Source: JBOFFC01 sp051648405
Lineage (GTDB): Bacteria > Planctomycetota > Planctomycetia > Pirellulales > Lacipirellulaceae
Direction: 5' to 3'
Assembly: GCA_051648405.1 (NCBI GenBank)
Contig: JBOFFC010000141.1
Coordinates: forward strand, 1-14,634
Length of the DNA: 14,634 nt
This document shows positions 1 to 8,900 of the stretch, piece after piece. Made by a program: the position numbers and the translations under genes. Within the stretch, counting starts at the first letter, position 1, and every line of letters begins with the position of its first letter. The notes beneath the pieces were generated by a model. It saw only the letters and a program-made list of their open reading frames with translations, was not told the origin of the DNA and made no database searches.

Positions 1-543
1 CACGACGACCGCCGCCAGCGGCGTGCCGGCGTTGTCGTCGGAGACCCGCTCGAGCGCGTCGCCGAGGCGCGTTTGCGCGGGGTCGATCGACGCGTCGCGG
101 TCGGCCTCTTGAGCGCTGGTCCGCGCGAAGCGGACGACCTCCACGTCGTGGCTCCCTTCGAGACGCGTGCGGAGCGCAGCGATCGCGTCGTCGGCGGCCT
201 CGGCGCGGGTCGGACCGTTGGGTGTGGCGTCGTTTGCTAGGCTCATGCTCGCGCTGGCGTCGACGAGCAGCACGACGCGCGACGGATCGACCTCTTCGGT
301 CGCGTCGCGGCGTTGCGGATCGACGACCAGCAGCGCGACCCCGGCCAAGGCGGTCGCGCGCAGCGCCGCGAGCCAAACGCCGCGTCCACGCGCAACGCCC
401 GGCGCCTCGCGCCACGCGCCCCACGCAGCGGCGGCGACGGCGGCGAGCGTGAGCGTCGCAAGGACCGCGAACCAGTCGGCGCGGTCGGCGAGCCGGTCCC
501 AGCCCGCAAGGTCCCACTGCGACGCGCCGAGTGAGTGTGTCAC
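1..543 (-). CDS. Membrane vWA-domain protein, 3' end cut by window edge
   Basis: The visible part is the first 181 codons of a larger protein; its C-terminus lies beyond position 1. I read it from a GTG at 543-541, whose last two bases are shared with the TGA stop of the upstream gene (a GTGA overlap), which implies translational coupling. Two hydrophobic segments are visible, about residues 24-44 (WFAVLATLTLAAV...) and 56-76. A vWA domain then begins with the metal-binding motif DASAS at residues 95-99, preceded by the usual hydrophobic strand VVLLV. This layout (two helices, then vWA) is common in planctomycete proteins encoded after BatA-type genes, which are often 700-800 residues long. 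The domain probably faces the cytoplasm or periplasm next to the membrane and binds a divalent ion. The function is unknown. It is the last visible gene of the MoxR operon and is probably a partner or substrate of the MoxR ATPase. Confidence 0.85.
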   Translation of the reverse strand, partial: MTHSLGASQWDLAGWDRLADRADWFAVLATLTLAAVAAAAWGAWREAPGVARGRGVWLAALRATALAGVALLVVDPQRRDATEEVDPSRVVLLVDASASMSLANDATPNGPTRAEAADDAIAALRTRLEGSHDVEVVRFARTSAQEADRDASIDPAQTRLGDALERVSDDNAGTPLAAVVV

Positions 544-2768
544 GCGACCCCCCTGCGCTGCGGAGCGGCGCGGCCCGCGGGGGGACCGGGCGCCTCGTCG
601 CGCGCGTCCGATGCGCGACGCGCCACGACGTGGCTGGCGTGGCAAGCGAGCACCCGCTCGCCCGCGAGCAGAGCGAGCAGCAGCGCCGCGAGCGGCCAGC
701 CGATCGACGCGTCCCCTTCGAGCGACCCGTCGCGGAGCAGTAGCTCGGCAGGGGTCACCTTCGCGACCTCTCCCAGCGCGGCGGCGACGTCGTCGGCCGT
801 CCGGACGCGCAGCGCCCCTTCCTGCGGATCGACGTTCACCGCGAAGACCCGGCCGTTGTTCGCCGCGTCGGCGACGCGATAGACCCCGGGGCCAAGCACG
901 CGTGCGTCTTCCGCGATGACATCGCGGAACACACCCCCGTCGTCGCGCCGCTGGATCGGCTCGGCATCGACTCCCGTGGCGGGGATCGCCGCTCCGACGA
1001 GCAGCCCTTTCGGTCGGAGTCGTTCTTGAGCGAGCCAGCCAACGAGCTCGTTCGCGATCACCGGATAGACGGGGAGCTTGGCGAGGTTCGACCACGCGGC
1101 GCCCCCCTCGGTGAGGGCCGCCGCCGGCGCCAGGAACGTCACGACCCGCCCGTCGCCGACACGGTCTTCGACGATCCACGCCGCGCGCGTCCCCCCCTCG
1201 CCGCGAGCGCTGGCAAGCGTCTGTGTGGCGCCCCCCTCGCCGCTCGCCGAAGTGCCGCCGGTCGAGAGCGAGTGGGCGACGCTAACCCGCACGAGGGGCG
1301 TGAAGCCGTTCCGGTCGCCCGCCAACACGCGCAGCGCCGCGTGGGGTCCGACTTCGACGCCGGCCTCGCCGGCCACGGGCCACGGCGTCTGTTGCGGCAG
1401 GTCGAGCCCCCAGGGAACGAGGCGTGTGCCGTCGGGGGCTGCGGCGCCGACCAGCTCGTTGAAGCGACGCGCGTCGGCCCGCGGGCCGAGCACCAGCAGC
1501 ACGCCGCCGCCGCTTTGCGCGTGGCGACGGAGCTCGGCGGCCGCCTGCTTCGAGAGCGCCTCGACGTCGAGCAGCGCGACGACGGCCGTGGTCGCGAGGT
1601 CGCCGAGCGACTCGACCCGCTTGCCGCGTTGCCGGCGCGCCGACCAGCCGGTCCTCACGTCGCCGTGCGGTTCGAGGGCCGCGGCGAGCGCGACCCCTTC
1701 GTCGCCGCCGCGCGAACCATCGACGAGCAGCACTTCGTGCGGCCCCGCCAGCGCGACGGCCATCGTCCGCGCGTTGTCGGCGCCGAGCGCGTCGTCGGGC
1801 AGGCGCGCGACAACCGTGTGGACGCCACGCCCGACCAGCGCGATCGGCACGCGACGCTCGGCGGTCGCCCCCGCGGCGATCGGCGGGAACAGCGCAGCGG
1901 GGAGCGGGGCGCCGTCTCGTTCGATCCGCACGGGGACCTCGGCGGTCGGCTTCGCGCCGTGGTTCGTGACGCTCACGACGAGCGCCGTCTCGACCCCCGG
2001 AGCGACCGGGCCGGGGGCAAGCGTCACGGCGGCGAGCGAAAGGTTCTCGGCGGATCGCGGGGCGCAGGGCGCCACGACGACCGACTCGGCCACGGCCGCA
2101 AGCCGGCCTAGCGCCGGCAAGAACGACGAGGCGTCGCCGTGATCACGGTCGCGCAAGTCACCGAGCAGCACCACGCGCACGCGCGTTCCCGCGGCGCGGG
2201 CGTGGTCGATGGCGGCCGTGGCGCCCGCGAGCATGGCGCTCGCCCCGACGGCGGACTCGGACGGTCCTCGCTCGTTGAGGCCCGGGGAGGGGGGAGTCCG
2301 CGCGGCGGCGTCTTTGGCTTCGAGTGACGTCGGCGCCGGTTCGCTCGATCGCCAGACGACGAGCCGATCGCCGCGTGTCGTGTCGATCCGCGCCGCAATC
2401 CGCTCGAGGGCGTCGCTCGCCACGCGCCACGGACTCCCTCCGACGCCCGCCTCCCCCATCGAGTAGCTGTCGTCGAGCAGCACGAGCGTCGTGGCGGGGG
2501 CGCTCCCCCACCAAGCGGCGAGGTTGTCCCCCGTCTGCGGCCGGGCGACGAACAGCCCCGCGAGCGCGATCGCGATCGTCCGCAGCGCGACCAGCAGCCA
2601 CTCGCTCAGCCGAAGCCAGACGCGGCTGCGGCGGTCGCTTTCGAGCAAGAAATCGATCGCCCCCCAAGGGACGCGCTTGCGGCGTTGGCGGCTTAGCAGG
2701 TGGATCACCACCGGCGCGAGCGCCAGCACGCCCCCCGCGATCGCCAGGCTTGGCAGCAGCAACGACAC
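540..2768 (-). CDS. BatA-type membrane protein with vWA domain
   Basis: This 742-residue protein starts with the aerotolerance-regulator (BatA) N-terminal module. It has a hydrophobic helix at about residues 6-24, the typical RQRRKRVPWGAIDFL stretch, and a second helix at about 56-75. A vWA domain follows (about 93-235) with an intact metal site DDSYS at 99-103. Residues of about 241-340 look like a CARDB/Ig-type beta domain (SVTNHG, then a balancing VARLPDDALGADN). Residues from about 344 resemble the Rossmann-like, amidotransferase-type domain seen in such proteins (EVLLVDGSRG, then GGGVLLVLG). A last hydrophobic helix lies at about 691-710. The start is GTG; there is no clear Shine-Dalgarno sequence. 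It follows the DUF58 gene by 31 bases and overlaps the next gene by 4. By family, BatA proteins work with MoxR ATPases and other vWA proteins at the inner membrane. The specific function here is unknown. Confidence 0.9.
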   Translation of the reverse strand: MSLLLPSLAIAGGVLALAPVVIHLLSRQRRKRVPWGAIDFLLESDRRSRVWLRLSEWLLVALRTIAIALAGLFVARPQTGDNLAAWWGSAPATTLVLLDDSYSMGEAGVGGSPWRVASDALERIAARIDTTRGDRLVVWRSSEPAPTSLEAKDAAARTPPSPGLNERGPSESAVGASAMLAGATAAIDHARAAGTRVRVVLLGDLRDRDHGDASSFLPALGRLAAVAESVVVAPCAPRSAENLSLAAVTLAPGPVAPGVETALVVSVTNHGAKPTAEVPVRIERDGAPLPAALFPPIAAGATAERRVPIALVGRGVHTVVARLPDDALGADNARTMAVALAGPHEVLLVDGSRGGDEGVALAAALEPHGDVRTGWSARRQRGKRVESLGDLATTAVVALLDVEALSKQAAAELRRHAQSGGGVLLVLGPRADARRFNELVGAAAPDGTRLVPWGLDLPQQTPWPVAGEAGVEVGPHAALRVLAGDRNGFTPLVRVSVAHSLSTGGTSASGEGGATQTLASARGEGGTRAAWIVEDRVGDGRVVTFLAPAAALTEGGAAWSNLAKLPVYPVIANELVGWLAQERLRPKGLLVGAAIPATGVDAEPIQRRDDGGVFRDVIAEDARVLGPGVYRVADAANNGRVFAVNVDPQEGALRVRTADDVAAALGEVAKVTPAELLLRDGSLEGDASIGWPLAALLLALLAGERVLACHASHVVARRASDARDEAPGPPAGRAAPQRRGVA

Positions 2769-2799
2769 GGCGATTGGGGGCCCGAGGGAGGTGGTTGCG

Positions 2800-3759
2800 T
2801 CAGCGCGAGCGCGAGGGGCGGCGGCCCCCCTGGCGGCGGGCTAGCAGCGGCAAGAGCGCGGCGTCGATGCGCTCGCCCGTCCGCATCAGGGCGTAGTCGG
2901 CCCGTTGTCGGGCGCACGCCTCGCGGACCTGCGATTGGTGGCGCTCGAGCGCCGCGAGATACCCCTTACGCAGCGCGCGGGGGTTGGCGTCGAGCCGTGC
3001 GCCGCCCTCGAGCCCCTCGAACCGCGTCGGGCCCTCGAACGGGAACTCGATCTCGTCGTCGTCGAGGACCTGCAAGACCACGAGGTCGGCCCCGCGGGCC
3101 CGCAGCAGGGCGAGCCCGCGCTCGAGCCCATCGACCGGCGACAAGAGGTCGGACACCAGCACCGCGAGCCCGCGGCCGGGCATCGTCGCCGCGGCGTGCT
3201 CGAGCGCGCCGGCGAGGTCGGTGCGGGCCTCGGCCCCCGGGGGCGCCGCCCCTTGGTCGAGCGCGTCGGCGATCGCGCTGAGGTGAATGCGGTTCGCGCG
3301 GTGCGGGGCCGCGCTCAGCACGCGGTCGGCGAACGCCATGCACCCCACCGCGTCGTGCTGCCGAAGCAGCAGCCCGGCGAGCACGCAGGCCGCGAGCGCC
3401 GCGTGCTCGTGCTTCGCGGGGCGGCCCGCGGCTTGGTACGCCATGCTCGCCGACCGATCCACCAGGAGCGTGGCGCGGAGGTTGGTCTCTTCCTCGAACT
3501 GCTTGACGTAAAGCCGGTCCTGGCGCCCCCAGACCTTCCAGTCGACGTGGCGCAGGTCGTCGCCGCGGACGTACTGGCGGTGCTCGCGGAACTCGAGCGA
3601 GCGGCCCAGGTAGGGGCTCGCGTGCCGCCCGGTGAAGAAGCCCTCGACGATCCGCTGGGCGCGCACCTCAAGCCTCCCGAGCCGCGCGAGCGAGGCGGGG
3701 GTGTTGTCGTGCGCCCTGGGGGGCTCACGACGCCAGGACGGCGCGGAATCGGGGGTCAT
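2800..3759 (-). CDS. DUF58 (vWA-like) cytoplasmic protein
   Basis: DUF58 proteins are standard partners of MoxR ATPases. The family hallmark RGDDLRHVDWKVWGR is present, followed by YVKQFEEETNLR and the vWA metal-site motif DRSAS (LLVDRSASM). No membrane helix is visible, so this is the short cytoplasmic form. I chose the ATG at 3759-3757, which gives 319 residues and a 35-base overlap with the end of moxR. An in-frame ATG at 3804 would add MRSSTPPPRAKARSP, a low-complexity stretch lying inside moxR with no support. Neither start has a strong Shine-Dalgarno sequence; the nearest is a weak AAGG 11 bases before 3759. The conserved part begins near SLARLGRLEVRAQ, about 23 residues in. The overlap suggests coupled translation with moxR. 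The C-terminus is basic (GGRRPSRSR). The family is certain; the exact start and the cellular task are not. Confidence 0.92.
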   Translation of the reverse strand: MTPDSAPSWRREPPRAHDNTPASLARLGRLEVRAQRIVEGFFTGRHASPYLGRSLEFREHRQYVRGDDLRHVDWKVWGRQDRLYVKQFEEETNLRATLLVDRSASMAYQAAGRPAKHEHAALAACVLAGLLLRQHDAVGCMAFADRVLSAAPHRANRIHLSAIADALDQGAAPPGAEARTDLAGALEHAAATMPGRGLAVLVSDLLSPVDGLERGLALLRARGADLVVLQVLDDDEIEFPFEGPTRFEGLEGGARLDANPRALRKGYLAALERHQSQVREACARQRADYALMRTGERIDAALLPLLARRQGGRRPSRSR

Positions 3760-4765
3760 CGGCGAGCGCGCCTTCGCGCGTGGGGGTGGCGTCGAGGAGC
3801 GCATCGACCACGTCGTCGGCCGTCAGGCCGCTGCTCTCGGCGCGGTAGCTCAGGACCAGACGGTGCCGCAGCACCGGGTGGGCGAGCGACTGGATGTCGC
3901 TGAGCTCGACGTAGGGCCGGCCGAGCATCAGCGCGCGGGCCTTCGACCCCAGCAGCAGGAACTGCACCGCCCGCGGACCGGCGCCCCAGGCGAGCCACTC
4001 GGCGGCTTGCGGCAGCGCCTCGGGCTCGCCGACGCGCGTCCCCCGCGCGAGCGCCACCGCGTAACGCGTGAGGTGGTCCGACACGGGGACCGCGCGGACC
4101 AAGGCCTGCAGGGCGACGATCTCCTCGACCGACAGCACCGGCTCGATCACGTCCGACTGCGGCGAGGTGGTCCGCCGCGCGACTTCGACCTCCTCCTCGA
4201 ACGACGGGTAGCGGACCACCGCCTTCACCATGAAGCGGTCCTGCTGCGCCTCGGGGAGCGGGTACGTCCCTTCCTGCTCGATCGGGTTTTGCGTAGCGAG
4301 CACAAAGAACGGGTCGCCGATCCCGTGGCGCACGCGGCCGACGGTGACCTGCCGCTCTTGCATCGCCTCGAGCAGGGCGGCCTGCGTCTTGGGGGGGGTG
4401 CGGTTGATCTCGTCGGCGAGGATCACGTGCGAGAAGATCGGCCCGGCAAGGAACCGCAGCTCGCGCTGCCCGGTGGCGCGGTTCTCGTCGATGATCTCGG
4501 TGCCGGTGATGTCGGCCGGCATCAGGTCGGGGGTGAACTGGATGCGGCTGTAGGTGAGGTTCAGCGACCGCGCGAGCGTGCTAATGAGCAGCGTCTTGGC
4601 GAGCCCCGGCGGCCCTTCGAGTAGGCAATGCCCGCGGCAAAAGAGCGTCATGAGCAGCAGATCAATGACCTCGATTTGACCGACGACGACCCGCGCCAAT
4701 TGCCCCTTGATCTTGTCGGTTGCGGCGCGCAGGCGGCCCACGACGTCGTCGGGTAGCGGCTCCAT
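3725..4765 (-). CDS. MoxR-family AAA+ ATPase
   Basis: This 346-residue AAA+ ATPase is of ordinary length for the MoxR family. Visible motifs are Walker A GPPGLAKT (residues 51-58), Walker B VILADE (114-119) followed by the family signature INRTPPKTQAALLEAMQE, sensor 1 in LATQNP (Asn160), and PEAQQDRF with a candidate arginine finger at Arg177. MoxR proteins are cytoplasmic chaperone-like ATPases that help metal insertion, assembly or activation of vWA-domain partners. Three vWA-fold genes follow directly here, which fits that role. The ATG has a good ribosome binding site (AAGGA, 5 bases upstream). The gene lies 43 bases after the toroid-protein gene and overlaps the DUF58 gene, so it is probably the second gene of the operon. 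The client protein and physiological role cannot be read from the sequence. Confidence 0.96.
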   Translation of the reverse strand: MEPLPDDVVGRLRAATDKIKGQLARVVVGQIEVIDLLLMTLFCRGHCLLEGPPGLAKTLLISTLARSLNLTYSRIQFTPDLMPADITGTEIIDENRATGQRELRFLAGPIFSHVILADEINRTPPKTQAALLEAMQERQVTVGRVRHGIGDPFFVLATQNPIEQEGTYPLPEAQQDRFMVKAVVRYPSFEEEVEVARRTTSPQSDVIEPVLSVEEIVALQALVRAVPVSDHLTRYAVALARGTRVGEPEALPQAAEWLAWGAGPRAVQFLLLGSKARALMLGRPYVELSDIQSLAHPVLRHRLVLSYRAESSGLTADDVVDALLDATPTREGALADDPRFRAVLAS

Positions 4766-4770
4766 AGTGA

Positions 4771-4775
4771 TCCTT
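4771..4775 (-). promoter_or_regulatory. Ribosome binding site of the moxR-family gene
   Basis: On the minus strand AAGGA lies 5 bases before the ATG at 4765. It is the clearest Shine-Dalgarno sequence in the left operon and supports the chosen moxR start. It also suggests that this ATPase is translated independently of the gene before it. Confidence 0.65.
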
Positions 4776-4808
4776 GTTCGTAGGGCGCGTCGGCTAGGCG
4801 GCGGTTCG

Positions 4809-5867
4809 TCAGCGCTGGTAGATCGGCAGCGTGGCGTTCTCGATCTGCAGGACGACCAGGTTCAGGGCCGTCGTGTACACGGCGCCGATGTACCCCTGGT
4901 TCCAGTAGCAGCCGGGGCCGAGGTCGGTGTCGGCAGCGGTCGCTTCGGAGACGAGCTTCGGGAAGGTCTCGGCGCGGTACTGGCGCCACGACTCCCCCCC
5001 GTCGCGGTAGCGGACCTGGGCGTAGTAAAAGTGCGCGTAGTGCCAGTGGCCGTAGTTGTTGGGGTCGTCGGCGCCAAGTCGGAGCTTGCAGTACTCCTTC
5101 ATCCGCGGGACGAAGCGATCGTCGTACTCTCCGGCGTTGTAGAGCGACGCGATCGCGGCGGCGGTGATCGCCGGCCGCCCGCCACCCCCCTTCGAGCTGT
5201 ACTGGACTCCCCCGTCGCCGAGCGTGCAGGCGTGGATGTAGCCCACGGCCTTGTCGATCAGCTCCTTGGGGACGGCGATCCCCGCGTTGCGGCAGCCGCG
5301 CAGGCCCTGCACCTGCGTGATCGTTGTCGATCCCTCGTCGAAGCCGTTGCCGTCGCGCGCCGAGACGTACCCCCAACCCCCGGCGACGGTTTGCGCTTTG
5401 CCCGTGAAATCGACCGCCGCGCCGAGCACACGCAGGAGCTCGTCGCGGCGCTGGGGGTCTTCCTCTTCGCCCAGCACCTGCGACAGGAACAGCATCGCGA
5501 AGCCGTGGCCGTAGGTGTAGCGGTCGTCGCGCAGCGGGTCGCCGATCAGGCCGTTGGGACGCGACTGGCGGACGAGGTAGTCGATCGCGCTGCGGACCTG
5601 CGACCGGTACCGTCCGCCGTTGGGGGTCGAGCCCTCGCTCAGCAGGGCCATCCCGGCGAGCGCCGTCATCGCCGTCGGGTAGCGTCCCTGGGCGTTCCAC
5701 GACCCCAGGCGGCTCTGCGTCGAGGCGAGCCAGCGCAGGCCCCCTTCGGTCACGCGCCGAACGTCGGGTTCGACCACTGCCCCGATCGACGGCCGCGGCA
5801 CGAGCGTCGCCACGACCGCCATCACGGCGATTGGGACCAGGGCGGCGAGGGAAGACCGGAGCGGCAA
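4809..5867 (-). CDS. Secreted alpha/alpha-toroid protein (prenyltransferase/squalene-oxidase repeat fold)
   Basis: The 352-residue product begins with a signal peptide (MPLRSS, a hydrophobic core to about residue 23, probable cleavage after SIGA at 30). The rest consists of helical-hairpin repeats of the prenyltransferase/squalene-oxidase type, for example QSRLGSW with PTAMTALAGMALL (51-75), GGWGYVSARDG (163-173), STTITQVQGLRGCRNAGI (180-197), GDGGVQYS (218-224) and PAITAAAIASLYNAGEY (232-248). The DxDD acid motif of squalene-hopene cyclases is absent, so I do not call it a terpene cyclase. A binding or scaffold role outside the cytoplasm is more likely. The start is TTG at 5867-5865. An ATG at 5822 would delete the positively charged part of the signal peptide, so TTG is preferred, although a GAGGAG sits 30 bases upstream, too far to serve it. 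It is the first gene of the probable operon leading into moxR. The fold is well supported; the function is unknown. Confidence 0.85.
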   Translation of the reverse strand: MPLRSSLAALVPIAVMAVVATLVPRPSIGAVVEPDVRRVTEGGLRWLASTQSRLGSWNAQGRYPTAMTALAGMALLSEGSTPNGGRYRSQVRSAIDYLVRQSRPNGLIGDPLRDDRYTYGHGFAMLFLSQVLGEEEDPQRRDELLRVLGAAVDFTGKAQTVAGGWGYVSARDGNGFDEGSTTITQVQGLRGCRNAGIAVPKELIDKAVGYIHACTLGDGGVQYSSKGGGGRPAITAAAIASLYNAGEYDDRFVPRMKEYCKLRLGADDPNNYGHWHYAHFYYAQVRYRDGGESWRQYRAETFPKLVSEATAADTDLGPGCYWNQGYIGAVYTTALNLVVLQIENATLPIYQR

Positions 5868-5904
5868 GCCGTTGCGTGGGCAAAAGGTGGGGAAGGACTC
5901 CTCT

Positions 5905-5934
5905 ATCCTATCCCCCGAGCGGCGGATTCCCCAA
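5905..5934 (-). promoter_or_regulatory. Candidate promoter of the toroid-moxR-vWA operon
   Basis: On the minus strand TTGGGG (5934-5929) and TAGGAT (5910-5905) are separated by 18 bases and lie 38 bases before the TTG start of the toroid gene. The -10 matches the consensus at 4 of 6 positions and the -35 at 3 of 6. The 132-base gap (5868-5999) after the PQQ-propeller gene is the largest in this half of the window, which makes it a sensible place for an operon promoter. A weak inverted repeat (CCGCGT at 5959-5964, ACGCGG at 5975-5980) without a T-tract lies between the two genes and does not make a convincing terminator. Confidence 0.25.
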
Positions 5935-5999
5935 ACGTGAACCGCGGGGCAGGTTGGGCCGCGTCGGAAATCGAACGCGGTCCGAGCGTCGCGGCGGCG

Positions 6000-8900
6000 T
6001 CACCGCGACGGGACGATCATCTGCTCGAACAGCTTGCCCAGGTCGCGGCCGACCCCCATCAGGTCCCCGCCAGCGGGGGGTGCGGGCGCCTCAACGCGAG
6101 CGATCGACGGGGGGCGTGGCGGCCGCGGGGCGCCCGTTGATTCGAGCGTCACCCGGGCCGTCCCGAGGCGGAGCGTGACGCGCTGCATAGTACCGCTTCG
6201 ACCTAGCAGCTCGCTTTGCGCCCAAACCGCTTGCCCCCCCGTGATCGGCGTCGGCAGCAAGTCGTTGCGGTAGAGCGTGCGGCCGGTGACGGCGTCGAGG
6301 ACCACGAGCCGGTTGAAGGACTCGTCCCCCCCGACCCCCGTCTGCGTGCGGAGGCTGGCGAAGGCGAGCACGGGGGCCGGCGACAGCGGCAGGTCGAGCC
6401 AACCCTGCGCGTCGAGCTCGACGGGGTGCGGCCACAGCGACGCGCCGGTCCGCGCGTCGAGGGCGTGGACCTCGCCCGTCACGAGCGGGGCGTCGATCGC
6501 GCGGTAACCCGCGGCGCGGTGCGCGGCCTCGTCGAATCGGCCGACCGTCACGTAGAGGCGGTCGCCATCGACACGGCACGCGACCGACGGTGGCGCCGAC
6601 TTGCCGCTGGCGGCGTCGCCCCGCTCGGCGCTGAGCGGCGGCGGCAGCGCGACCGAAAACCGCTCGGCGCCGCGGCGGACGTCGACGAGCGTCACTCGAC
6701 GCCTCGCGTCGAAGGTCACGGCGAGTCCCGAGTCGGCGTCGCCCCGACCCGCGAACCGCACGAGCGCCGAACTGGCCGGCGTTGCGCCGCGCCACCGTTC
6801 GTCCCCGGTTGCGACGTCGACGACGCGAAGGATCGCGTTATCACCGCGTTCGCTCGCCAGCACGTGCCGCGACGCGGCCGACAACCACACGCCCTCGGGG
6901 GCCGTCCACTGGCCGAGCGATGCCCCATCGATCAACGAGAGCGCGGCGCCACCCGCTTCGTCGGCGGCCCCAACGGCGGGCGCGCCTACGTCGGGAGCCA
7001 CATACAGCCGATCCCCCGCGACGATCGCCCGAGTGAAGGGGGGCGGCGTGGCGCGACGCCACAACTCGGCCCCTGTCAGGGGATCGTGGCACGCGAGCCC
7101 CTCCTGACCGGCGATCACCACGCCGAAGGGCCCCACGCCGACGACGTGGTCGCCACTCCCGAGCGTTGACGCTAGCGTCGATGCAAAGGTCGGTGCGGCG
7201 GGTGACTCGGCTTCTGACGAGGACTCGACCCCCTCTTCGAGCGCGATGGGCGCGGCTTCGCTCGTCCCTCGTTCTTCGGTGGTCCACAGGGGCTCTCCGT
7301 CGGTCTGTCGGTCGCAGGCGTAGGCGCGGACGTGCTCGCCGACGCGCAGCACCAGCAGCGGTCCCCAGTGCCAATCGCTGGGGCGGCCGACGGCCGGGTC
7401 GCTGCGGCGCGGATCGATGATGGTCGGCAGGGGGGCGGCGAAGACGCGTTCGCCGACGTCGCTCGCGCCGACCACCTCGCGGCTGTCGGATTGATCGGAT
7501 CGCATCCGCCACGCGACGGGGGTCCCCGGCGACGGGTCGCTCACACGCACCCCGGCCAGGGCTTCCCCCTCGACACCGGCGAGGTCGATCCGCTGCCGTT
7601 GCCACTGCGGAACGCGGTCGCGCGTCGGTTCGACGACCGACTGGACCGCGGTCGAAGTCGCCACCTGCCACCGCCCGATGCCCGGCCCGCTGGGTCGTAC
7701 CTCGGCGGCGCCGACGGAATCGCCATCAAGGGGCGCCTCCGGCGTGCGCCGAGACGCGATCCACTTCAGCCGGTCGGCAGTCGCCCCCTCGCCGCGGGCG
7801 GCCGCTCGGTCCGCGAGCCGCGCGAGGGCAACCGAGCCGGCTTCGAGTGTCGCGAACGCTTCGCCGAGCGCCGCGAGCTCGGCCGTGGTGTTCGCGCTCT
7901 GCGCTCGCTCGAGCGCGAGCTCTGCGACGCGGCCAGCGACGCGGGGGTCTTCGATCCGGGCGACCTGGCCCGCGACCCACCGAGCCGCCGACACGTTGTC
8001 GGTCCCGCGCACGCGGATCGACCGGTTTGCCTCGCCGAGCACCGCGGCGAGTTTCACGATCTCCGGCGCGTCCCCGGCGGCGACAGCCGCGCGGAATCGT
8101 AGGGCGGCCGCCAAGGTGCGTACTTCGCGTCCCGACGCTTGGCGCTCGAACCGCGCGATGGTGTCGCTCGACGCGTCCAACTCCCTTGCCCGTTCGAGGT
8201 CCGCCGCCTGTTGTAGGCGGGGCTCGTCGGCTTCGGCGGCGAGGCGTGACCCCTCGCTGCTGTCGCCCCGCGCGAGCGCCGCGAGGACGCGCGCGACGGG
8301 GGAGGGGGGGGCGTCGCCGGCGGGCGTCAGGTCGTAGCGTTCGAGCCCCACCGGCGAGCGGAACACGAGCGCGCCCCGATGGAACGCGGCGGTCCCCAGG
8401 CGAAGGGGCTCGTCGAGCGGGTCGGGCAGCAGCTTGAGCACTTGCGACGAGTTGTCGCGAAGCCTCACGACAGAAAGACGGCCGTCCTGAAGCGGAGTCA
8501 CGTAGCGCGCCTGGTCCGCGTCGTCGGCCGCCAGCAGCAGGCCCTCGCCGGTTGGCGCGACCCCCGGCGGGAACTCGACACGCCAGCGCATCGACCCGTC
8601 GCTCAGCGACCAAGCCGAAAGGCCCGCCGATTCGACGACCACCGCAACACCGTGCCGCGCCGCGACCAGCAGCACGCCGTCGGGAAGCACCGCTTCGCCG
8701 CTCGCGGCGCCCGTTTGGACGTCGAGCCGCCACAGCCGGGGGGACTCGGGAGTTGCGACGACGGCGACCCCGCCATCGACGAGGACCCGCGCCTCGCGCC
8801 ACCCGCGCCCGCCGTCGAGGGGCGTGTCGGCGCCGACCACGCTCGCCCAGCCCCGCCCTTCGACCCCGCGGAGGTCCTCGGCCTCGACGCCGATCCGCGC

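Noticed and set aside
1026..2142. Two long plus-strand frames (361 and 354 codons) opposite the BatA-type gene
   Set aside because: They overlap each other in different frames and have low-complexity translations; the minus strand encodes a recognisable BatA/vWA protein.
3760..3804. Earlier ATG of the DUF58 gene
   Set aside because: It adds only a low-complexity stretch inside moxR, enlarges the overlap to 80 bases and has no Shine-Dalgarno sequence.
4809..5867. Squalene-hopene cyclase or terpene cyclase
   Set aside because: There is no DxDD motif, the protein is about half the length of hopene cyclases and carries a signal peptide.
5959..5980. Terminator after the PQQ-propeller gene
   Set aside because: The stem has only 6 base pairs, a 10-base loop and no T-tract on either strand.
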